Shown in pieces: positions 6,329 through 14,000 of a DNA stretch of 64,000 nucleotides. Numbering within the stretch: the first letter of the stretch is position 1; each line of letters begins with the position of its first letter. The notes below the pieces were generated by a model, which made no database searches, had not been told where the DNA came from, and was given only the letters and a program-made list of their open reading frames with translations. Position numbers and translations under genes: made by a program. The DNA comes from an uncultured Fluviicola sp. (GTDB lineage: Bacteria > Bacteroidota > Bacteroidia > Flavobacteriales_D > Crocinitomicaceae). The stretch covers positions 23,190 to 87,189 of the forward strand of contig NZ_CABHOL010000044.1 in assembly GCF_902168135.1 (NCBI RefSeq), read 5' to 3'.

Positions 6329-7048
6329 ATGAAAACAATCTTCCACTCAGAAAACTCAAGAGGTCATGCAAACCACGGTTGGCTGAACGCCAAACATTCA
6401 TTCAGCTTCGCTTCCTGGTATAACCCGGAAAGAGTTCACTTCGGTACTTTACGCGTATTAAATGACGATACCGTTTCACCGGGAATGGGATTCGGAACGC
6501 ACCCTCACGACAATATGGAGATCATCACGATCCCATTGGAAGGAGCAATTGCACACAAAGACTCCATGGGAAACAGTGCAACCATTACAGCCGGAGAAAT
6601 CCAGGTAATGAGCGCCGGGACCGGAGTACAACACTCGGAGTTTAACCCGAACGAGGACCAGGACCTGAAATTATTCCAGATCTGGTTATTCCCGAACAAA
6701 CGCAATGTAGAACCGCGTTATGATCAGCAAAAGATTGCAGTGGACGACCATTTGAATGAGTTCGTACAAATTCTTTCACCGGACAAGGACGATGCCGGAG
6801 TTTGGATCCACCAGGATGCCTGGTTCAACATGGGGAAATTCACGGAAGACAAAACCCTGACATACGCATTGAAAAATCCGAAAAACGGGGTTTATGTGAT
6901 GCAGGTTGAAGGAAGTTCCGTAATCGACGGACAGCAATTAAATCGCAGGGATGCATTAGGAATTGTAGACACTTCCTCCGTAACTTTGCATATAACCAAA
7001 GGTTCCACTGTTTTGCTGATGGAGGTACCGATGGAGGTGAAAATGTAA
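6329..7048 (+). CDS. pirin family protein
   Basis: 239 residues with the two-cupin pirin architecture. The N-terminal part has RGHANHGWLNAKHSFSFASWYNP and the metal-site motif HPHDNMEIITIPLEGAIAHKDSMGN; a further GTGVQHSEFNP supplies the last His and Glu ligands. Pirins bind one Fe(II); some act as quercetin 2,3-dioxygenases and others as redox-sensitive regulators, so the substrate cannot be told from sequence. It is followed 10 bp later by a nitroreductase gene, forming an operon that looks like an electrophile or quinone stress unit. The upstream region has a -7 box and a palindromic operator candidate. Confidence 0.93.
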   Translation: MKTIFHSENSRGHANHGWLNAKHSFSFASWYNPERVHFGTLRVLNDDTVSPGMGFGTHPHDNMEIITIPLEGAIAHKDSMGNSATITAGEIQVMSAGTGVQHSEFNPNEDQDLKLFQIWLFPNKRNVEPRYDQQKIAVDDHLNEFVQILSPDKDDAGVWIHQDAWFNMGKFTEDKTLTYALKNPKNGVYVMQVEGSSVIDGQQLNRRDALGIVDTSSVTLHITKGSTVLLMEVPMEVKM

Positions 7049-7058
7049 CAACAGAAAA

Positions 7059-7676
7059 ATGAAAAATGCGCTAGCATGGCGTTACGCCACACAGAAATAC
7101 GATCCGACGAAAAAAATCAGTCATGAGGACATGCAGGAAATCCTGGAAGCGATTAACAGCGCTCCAACTTCCTACGGATTGCAACCCTTTAAATTGATCC
7201 ACGTCAAGTCCCCGGACCTGCGTGCACAGTTAAGAGCTGCATCTTTCGACCAGTCGCCTCTGACGGATGCTTCAGACGTCGTTGTATTCACTGTGAACCG
7301 TAATATTGAAGACCAACAGGTTGATTCTTACATGCAGCGCATTGTTGAAATTCGTGAAGTTGAACGCGAAAAACTGAACCGGTTCCAACAGAATATTGTT
7401 GGGGTGCTATCCAATCTGAGCCCGGAAGAACTCATTGCATGGAATACCAAGCAAGCGTACATCGGATTGGGATTCGGTTTGGTAATGGCCGCTCATCTGG
7501 GAATTGACAGCACTCCGATGGAAGGTTTCCAAAAAGAGAAGTACGACGAGATCTTAGGTTTGACAGATGATCATTCGGTTCTCGTTCTGACTTTCGGATA
7601 CCGTTCGGATGAAGATCATACACAACACCACAAAAAAGTCCGTAAGACTTTGGAACAATTAGTAACGATTAAATAG
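7059..7676 (+). CDS. NAD(P)H-dependent nitroreductase family oxidoreductase
   Basis: 205 residues of the FMN-dependent nitroreductase fold. The start RYATQKYDPTKKIS is the usual phosphate-binding Arg segment, followed by INSAPTSYGLQPFKLIHV (the PTSxGLQPW-like FMN motif) and, late in the protein, KQAYIGLGFGLVMAAHLGIDSTPMEGF. This resembles the NfsB/YdjA-type enzymes that reduce nitro compounds and quinones in two-electron steps. It is cotranscribed with pirin (10-bp gap). The substrate is unknown. Confidence 0.92.
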   Translation: MKNALAWRYATQKYDPTKKISHEDMQEILEAINSAPTSYGLQPFKLIHVKSPDLRAQLRAASFDQSPLTDASDVVVFTVNRNIEDQQVDSYMQRIVEIREVEREKLNRFQQNIVGVLSNLSPEELIAWNTKQAYIGLGFGLVMAAHLGIDSTPMEGFQKEKYDEILGLTDDHSVLVLTFGYRSDEDHTQHHKKVRKTLEQLVTIK

Positions 7677-7722
7677 ACATCAGGACTTTAGGATTTTAAG
7701 ACTTCAAGACGGTAAAATCAAC

Positions 7723-7767
7723 TTTGAACCTTTTGAACCTTTTGAACCTTTTGAACCTTTTGAACCT
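7723..7767. repeat. five tandem copies of the 9-mer TTTGAACCT
   Basis: Five perfect consecutive 9-bp units (starts 7723, 7732, 7741, 7750, 7759), ending 46 bp before the yceI start. Related TTTGAAC-core repeats with different spacing lie upstream of the second yceI gene (24597-24628, 8-bp unit) and upstream of the tricorn gene (48122-48148, 9-bp unit in the opposite orientation). Confidence 0.92.
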
Positions 7768-7813
7768 TTTTCAAACAGTAAATAAAAAATAAACAATTTA
7801 AAATTCAATCAAA

Positions 7814-8332
7814 ATGAGTACAACTAAATGGACAATTGACCCTTCTCACAGTGAAGTAGGATTTAGCGTAAAACACATGATGTTTACAAAAGTAACCGGA
7901 ACATTTGATGCAGTAAATGCTACTGTAGAAGCTGAAGACGGTTTTAAGAACGTGGTTATTGATGCAACCATTGATACAGCTTCCGTAAATACACGCAACG
8001 AACAACGGGACGGACACTTAAAAAGCGGAGACTTTTTCGATGTAGAGAATCACCCTCAAATTACCTTCAAAGCGGAACTTCCCGAATTGAAATCAGGTAA
8101 GATCGAAGGCGAATTCCAGTTACACGGAATCACAAAACGTATACCATTGGATATCGAATTCCACGGAGAAGGAAAAGATCCATGGGGGAATGAAAAAGCA
8201 GCTTTCAGCTTTGAATCTTCCATCAACCGTAAAGATTTCGGTTTAACCTGGAACTCTGCCCTTGAAACAGGTGGTGTATTGGTTGGAGAAGATGTGAAAT
8301 TGCGTGGTGAGATTCAACTTGTAAAGCAATAA
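7814..8332 (+). CDS. YceI family protein, cytoplasmic form
   Basis: 172 residues, beginning directly with TKWTIDPSHSEVGFSVKHMMFTKVTGTFDAVNATVE, the lipocalin-like YceI core. The usual features follow: NTRNEQRDGHLKSGDFFDVENHPQITFKA and KDFGLTWNSALETGGVLVGEDVKLRGEIQLVK. YceI proteins bind isoprenoid or fatty amide ligands in a beta-barrel. There is no signal peptide, unlike the second copy at 24660. The gene is monocistronic, preceded by a 9-bp tandem repeat and followed by a strong terminator. Confidence 0.95.
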   Translation: MSTTKWTIDPSHSEVGFSVKHMMFTKVTGTFDAVNATVEAEDGFKNVVIDATIDTASVNTRNEQRDGHLKSGDFFDVENHPQITFKAELPELKSGKIEGEFQLHGITKRIPLDIEFHGEGKDPWGNEKAAFSFESSINRKDFGLTWNSALETGGVLVGEDVKLRGEIQLVKQ

Positions 8333-8358
8333 ATTTTAGTACAAGGTTTTAGTATAAG

Positions 8359-8384
8359 GACAGGCTTTCGGCCTGTCTTTTTTT
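8359..8384 (+). terminator. intrinsic terminator after yceI
   Basis: Stem GACAGGC/GCCTGTC with loop TTTCG, followed by seven T residues. Confidence 0.92.
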
Positions 8385-8517
8385 ATTCATTTAAACTTAG
8401 ATTTTAATCATTCGAATATACATTTTACACATCCAGGGGGCAATCTGTATTTTTTTTAACCAACTAAACATTAAATTTATCGTTAATAGAATGTTAACTA
8501 ATTAACGACTACTTTTT

Positions 8518-10398
8518 ATGAAAACCCTGCTACGACTGGTAATCATCCTACTACCCTTAAATCCGTGCTTTGCACAACCGGCAAATGATAATCCTTGTTC
8601 AGCGACATCACTGACAGTAGGGACATCCTGTTCTTATTCCACTTACACTAATGCAGCCGCAACTGCCTCAGCGGGAGTTCCCGCACCGGGTTGTGCAAGC
8701 TACAGCGGCGGCGATGTTTGGTTTACAGCAGTAGTACCTGCAAGCGGAGTTTTAACGGTAGACATGAATACAGGAGTTATCTTAGACTCAGGACTGGCGT
8801 TTTATACCGGGACCTGCGGATCATTGACCTTACTGGAATGTGACGACGATGATTCTCCCAACGGAGCTATGTCCATGATTTCGCGTTCAGGATTAACACC
8901 AGGGGCAACTATTTTTATCCGTGTGTGGGAATACGGGAATAATGGCAACGGAACATTCTCCATTTGCGCAAGCTCTCCCCCGCCAACAACCAATGATGAA
9001 CCTTGTACAGCCATTGCTCTTCCGGTAAACACTTCTTGTTCCTACACAGCTGCATCCAATTACGGGTCTACCAATTCGGTTGGACCACCTGCACCTGGTT
9101 GTGCTTCTTATTCAGGCGAAGACGTTTGGTTTACTGCAGTGGTTCCGGCAACAGGAGCCATTATGGTCAACACAAACTCCGGCACCATGACAGACAGCGG
9201 TATGGCCTTCTACACAGGAACTTGCGGATCACTAACACTTGTCGAATGTGATGATGACGATTCTCCAAACGGCTCGATGTCCATGATTTACCGTGGTGGA
9301 CTTACCCCCGGGAGCACCATTTATATTCGTGTATGGGATTTAGGCGGAGGCTCCGGAACGTTCTCCATTTGTGCAGTTGAATCTGCGCCGCCCAACTCAT
9401 GCGGGAGTGCTGCAACAAATGATAATTGCCCTTCTCCTGCAACTTTAACGGAAGGACCCGGAACATTCAGCGCATCAACGGATGTTACTTTTACGGCTGA
9501 TCAACCGGGTAACGTAACCAGTGTATTCTGCGGTTCCATCGAAAACAATTCCTGGTACCAGTTTGTGGCTTCAAGTACCTCTCACACATTTCCAATTTCA
9601 TCCGTTACCGGATGTGTGAACAATTACGGAATCCAGGCACATGTTTACAGCATTACGTATGATGCATCCGGGTGCTGTACAGGCTTCACTTCCATGTCAA
9701 ACTGTTATAACCCTGGAAATACTACCCTGGGAACGGTAACAGCTACCGGCCTTACCATTGGGAATACTTATATGCTGATGATAGATGGAAATGCCGGAGA
9801 CGGTTGTGAATTTACGATTTCCGGATGGACAGGAACAGGTATCTTACCGGTATCGCTTTCTGAATTTAACGGGAACGCAACAAGCTTAGGAAACATTCTT
9901 AGCTGGCGAACAGAAAGCGAGTACAAAAACGATTATTTTGAAGTCATGTATTCCCGTGATGCCGAGCATTTCGTGACAATCGGAACTGTTCAGGGAGCCG
10001 GAACAACATCTGATCCTAACGAATATCAATTCATCCACCAGGGTGTCCCATCCGGAACCAGCTTTTATAAATTGCAGCAAGTAGACCTAAACGGGGATAG
10101 AACCGATTCGAAAATCATTTCTGTGAATTCCAAAGAAGATATAGACGGTTTGTTCAGAGCATATCCGAATCCGATGAAGGACCAATTGGTTATTCAGCTT
10201 CAAAGTTCCAGAAAGGAAACCATGGAAATTCAAATTATGGACCAGAAAGGCGTTCCGGTATTACAGGAAAAAATCGATGTAAACGAAGGAAATACGAACC
10301 TTTTCAGAGATATTTCTTCTTTGAGTGAAGGGGTTTACACCCTGGTTGTAACAAGCACTAATTCTTCTCAAAAACAACGTATCATTAAAATTGACTAA
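8518..10398 (+). CDS. T9SS-secreted protein with two pre-peptidase-like repeat domains
   Basis: 626 residues. A signal peptide ends at CFAQ (about residue 20). Two homologous domains follow (about 22-152 and 160-292), each with PAPGCASYSG-DVWFTAVVPA, FYTGTCGSLTL-ECDDDDSPNG-MSMI and IFIRVW; the acidic DDDD loop suggests Ca2+ binding. A third cysteine-rich domain (295-440) precedes a stretch starting ILPVSLSEFNG, common before sorting domains. The C-terminal 85 residues (AYPNPMKDQLVIQL...EGVYTLVVTSTNSSQKQRIIKID) form a T9SS type A sorting domain, so the product is exported across the outer membrane. The ligand is unknown. The next gene starts 2 bp after its stop. Confidence 0.88.
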   Translation: MKTLLRLVIILLPLNPCFAQPANDNPCSATSLTVGTSCSYSTYTNAAATASAGVPAPGCASYSGGDVWFTAVVPASGVLTVDMNTGVILDSGLAFYTGTCGSLTLLECDDDDSPNGAMSMISRSGLTPGATIFIRVWEYGNNGNGTFSICASSPPPTTNDEPCTAIALPVNTSCSYTAASNYGSTNSVGPPAPGCASYSGEDVWFTAVVPATGAIMVNTNSGTMTDSGMAFYTGTCGSLTLVECDDDDSPNGSMSMIYRGGLTPGSTIYIRVWDLGGGSGTFSICAVESAPPNSCGSAATNDNCPSPATLTEGPGTFSASTDVTFTADQPGNVTSVFCGSIENNSWYQFVASSTSHTFPISSVTGCVNNYGIQAHVYSITYDASGCCTGFTSMSNCYNPGNTTLGTVTATGLTIGNTYMLMIDGNAGDGCEFTISGWTGTGILPVSLSEFNGNATSLGNILSWRTESEYKNDYFEVMYSRDAEHFVTIGTVQGAGTTSDPNEYQFIHQGVPSGTSFYKLQQVDLNGDRTDSKIISVNSKEDIDGLFRAYPNPMKDQLVIQLQSSRKETMEIQIMDQKGVPVLQEKIDVNEGNTNLFRDISSLSEGVYTLVVTSTNSSQKQRIIKID

Positions 10399-10400
10399 CT

Positions 10401-10754
10401 ATGAAAAAAACAATCTTCTTATTTGCGATCTGTTTTTTCTCAAATGGTGTTTTTTCTCAGACATCCGTATTTGAATTAAATCAAGAAAAAGCGCGTTATA
10501 ATCAGTCTAAAAATATTTCAAAGATCGTTTCCAACACCTTTGTATCCCAGACTCCCATTACCGGTTCGGATTTCACACAAATCAGTGCTCTGATGAGAGA
10601 AAAAGACGGCTATGTTTCATGCACACTGAGCACTCAGAATAAACTAATCGTTGAACATGAAAGCTGGGTGGAAACAAAAGACATCGAAGATGTCATCGGA
10701 CAATTTGTTACTGTTGAACTTTTCAAGCTTCCGGCAGAACATTCGATAAAATAA
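10401..10754 (+). CDS. small secreted hypothetical protein
   Basis: 117 residues with a signal peptide (MKKTIFLFAICFFSNGVFSQ). The mature part is short and mixed (SVFELNQEKARYNQSKN...DFTQISALMREKDGYVSCTLSTQNKLIVEHESWVETKDIEDVIGQF). It has one cysteine and no recognised domain. It lies 2 bp after a T9SS cargo gene and before a good terminator, so it is the distal gene of that operon and could be an accessory periplasmic factor. No function can be assigned. Confidence 0.7.
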   Translation: MKKTIFLFAICFFSNGVFSQTSVFELNQEKARYNQSKNISKIVSNTFVSQTPITGSDFTQISALMREKDGYVSCTLSTQNKLIVEHESWVETKDIEDVIGQFVTVELFKLPAEHSIK

Positions 10755-10766
10755 GATAACCCTATT

Positions 10767-10805
10767 AAAAAGCTCCGTTTGTCATTTGATAAACGGGGCT
10801 TTTTT
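10767..10805 (+). terminator. intrinsic terminator of the 8518-10754 operon
   Basis: A long stem AAAAGCTCCGTTT / AAACGGGGCTTTT with one G-T wobble, ending in a T run. Confidence 0.92.
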
Positions 10806-11041
10806 GTTTTAAGAACTTCCTATCTTAAAACTTTACCCATCCGGATAGACTTTTGCCGATAACAGCAGTAGTCCGGGGGGATATCCATCACACAGAGGAA
10901 AGTAACCTTTAAAGAAGATAATCATGCTCAGGACGGGCTTTAGCATGTGACTTTAGTCCTGCAATTCAATAACAGAATATACTTGACTCCGATAGAATGA
11001 TCCTCCGTATCATTTGAATCATCATCGTAACTACGTGCAAT
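10806..11041. other. intergenic spacer without a recognisable gene
   Basis: About 236 bp between two terminators facing each other. I see no open frame with family resemblance, no tRNA and no clear promoter. The only structure is a weak inverted repeat CATGCT...AGCATG near 10923-10949. Confidence 0.6.
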
Positions 11042-11069
11042 AAAAAACGGCCACTCTTTCGAATGACCG
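11042..11069 (-). terminator. terminator of the giant adhesin gene
   Basis: On the minus strand the stem CGGTCATTC and GAGTGGCCG (with wobbles) closes a GAAA tetraloop and is followed by six T residues. It lies 25 bp past the stop codon at 11094. Confidence 0.88.
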
Positions 11070-11093
11070 CTTTCTTTTCAAATAAACAAAGGA

Positions 11094-14000
11094 TTAGTTC
11101 TTCACAATTCTTTCGATGGAAGTACCTGATTCTGTTTTAATTCTCAATGTATAAACACCTCTTTCGTAAGTGCTAAGATCAACCTGATCTCCGGACTTAA
11201 TTTGAGCTGTCTGAACCAATTTTCCTTGTACATCCATTACTTCAACAATTGCCGAAGAAGCATCCATTGTCACGATTACAACATCGTTAGTTGGGTTTGG
11301 ATGAACAGAGATCGTAGAGATCATATTCTCTTTGATTCCAACATTTGTAATGTTCACACAGTTTGATGTATCCGAACATGTACCGTTTGATACAATGACT
11401 GCATACGTACCATTTGCTGTTGCAGCAAAAGTTTGTGCTGTTGCACCCGCAATCGGTGCATTTGTTGTACAATTAATCCACTGGTAAGTTGTTCCTGCAG
11501 AAGCTGTAATCGTAGCATCACCATTATCTGTTGCTGTTGCAACAAAGTTTGTGATAGTCAGGTTCAAAGTAACCACCGAATCACATCCTGATGCGTTGGA
11601 AAGTGTATCATTATACATACCAGATGCGTTGTAAACTGTTCCGTTCTGAGCCCATGTATAAGTAGGACTACAAGTTGAAACCGTAAACACAGAAGATGTC
11701 GGCATATTGATTGTCAGGTCCAAAGTGATAACTGAGTCACAATTTACTGAGTTTGGAATAGTATCCGTATACATACCGGAAGCAGTATAAGTCATTCCAT
11801 TTTGTGCCCATGTATAAGATGAACATTCAGTTACAGAAACCGTTGACGTTGTAGGCTGATTGATTGTAAGGTTCAATGTGATTACCGAGTCACAACCAAA
11901 CATATTTGGGATTGTATCCGTGTAAGCACCTGAAGCCATATAAGTCATTCCATTCTGAGCCCATGTATATGAATCACAAGATGACGCAGTAACCGATGAA
12001 CTTGAAGGTTGGTTTACTATAACTGCAACAGATGCAGATGCAGAACAGTTAAAGCTGTTGGTAGCTGTAACCGTATAAGTGGTGTTAACCACCGGACTTA
12101 CCCCCATTGGATTTTGAACTGCAGATGTGAAACCTGCCGGAGCAGATGTCCATGCATATGCAATTGTACCCTGTTCAGTATATTCAATACTAACATCATC
12201 AACATGTAATTCAAATTCATCCGCTCCGGAATAACAATTAAATCCTACATAATAATTTCCTGTTACACTTGGTGTATATGAAGTAGTACCTTGAGCCCAT
12301 GTAGTATTTGTAAGACTTGCACCACCATTATTATCCCATAAAATTGAAGTTTGTGCAGCGGTCGTTGCAGCATTCCCAACAGTTACTTTCAGATTTTCAG
12401 GAAATGAAGCTCCCCGAACCTTATACCAAAATGAGATATTGTAAGTTTGACCTGCAACCATATATAATTGAGGTGTAATCGCCCATGCATTCGCTGCGAA
12501 ATCCGGATCATATACATAAGCCATACCCGAGCTTCCTGATTGAGCGGCAAGTGCGGAAGTGCTCCAGGCATTTCCTGATCCTGCATTAATCATCGTCCAT
12601 GCTGAAGGAGGGAATGTTTCAAATCCTTCTGTCAAAGTTGCAGCAACCGATGTATTAGGGTTCGCAGAAGAGGTTAAATCAATCATATCTCCATTACAAA
12701 TTGTAGCCGCACTACTAGCAGCTGTTACAGCTGTTGGAGAAGGATTTACAGTTACAGAAACGGTATTTACAGTTGTACAACCACCATCTACCGCTGTTAC
12801 AGTATAGGTATAAGATCCTGCATCTGTTGGAGTAATTGTAACCGGATTTCCTGCAACCGGAGTTTCAGCACCACTTCCTGCAGTACTTACCCAAGAGTAA
12901 GTATAGTTTTGCATTGGAGTTGGATTCGTATTCGCAGCAGTAAGATTTACCGAACCATTCAAACAAATAGCAGCAGCTGAAGCTGAGGCTGAAATAGCAT
13001 CCGGTACAGAAACTGTTACTGTAACCGGTACCCGTGCACTTTCACACCCTGTAACAGTGTTCAATTCACTCACATAGAATGTAGTTGTAGCTGAAATTGC
13101 CGTTGTATAAGTTGTCGAAGTACCTGATTGAAGAACAGTTCCTGCAACTGCCGCATCATACCACTTAAATTCCGGAGTTGGCAAACCACTTGTAGAAGTT
13201 ACAGAAGCTGTTGGAATCTGTGTACCACACTGTGTAGAGTTTGCAGCAGTCGGAGCTGAAGGAAGCGGGTTAACCGTTACAGTCACTGTTGGTGAAGGAG
13301 AAACCGAACAACCTGCAGCTGTAATTGTTGCTGTATAAGTAGTTGTTGTAGCTGGAGAAACCGATAAAGGGTTTGTTGTTCCAATTGTTCCAACTCCGTC
13401 TGACCACGAAATGGTTTGAATTGCAGGTGCAACGTTTCCGGTAAATACCACATTTAATCTGTTAGTACTCGTTGTTCCAACTGCATTCCCGCTTGTTGAC
13501 CACACAACTGTATTTCCTGGCGTCGCAGTATAATAAGTCTGAGAGTTATTTATTGCATCAGCACCATCGTGGCTTACCTCAACAACAATGTTGGATGTAC
13601 CATCCCAGTTATATGGAGTTGAAAAGTTAATTACGTTAACTCCTACAGCATGCGTATATGTTGCAGCCGGATAAACAGTTGTATAAGCTGCAGAAGAAAC
13701 AAAATCAGTAAATGCTGTTAATCCTGTAGTTCCGATTTTAACAACAAAATTTGCATTCGCAGCATCATCTCCTAAAGTAGTGATGTTATAAGACATCGAA
13801 GTAATCGGACCTGCGATCAATCCTGCTGCGCTTAACTCAGCAGCTGTAAAGATTGTCTGCATACGATATGAAGGCCATCTGTTACAAAATGCTGTTGGCT
13901 GTGAAGTTGCTCCCGTTAAAGTAGTTGCCGTACCAATTGTAGCGGAACCACTCTTAGTTAGTGTCGCTGTAAGAACAGAAGGAGAAGACTCACAAATTGT

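Noticed and set aside
6135..6332. 65-codon open frame before the pirin gene
   Set aside because: It runs through the palindromic operator and the -7 box of the pirin promoter and shows no family resemblance.
7723..7767. Possible CRISPR-like repeat
   Set aside because: The units are contiguous 9-mers without spacers, so it is a simple tandem repeat.
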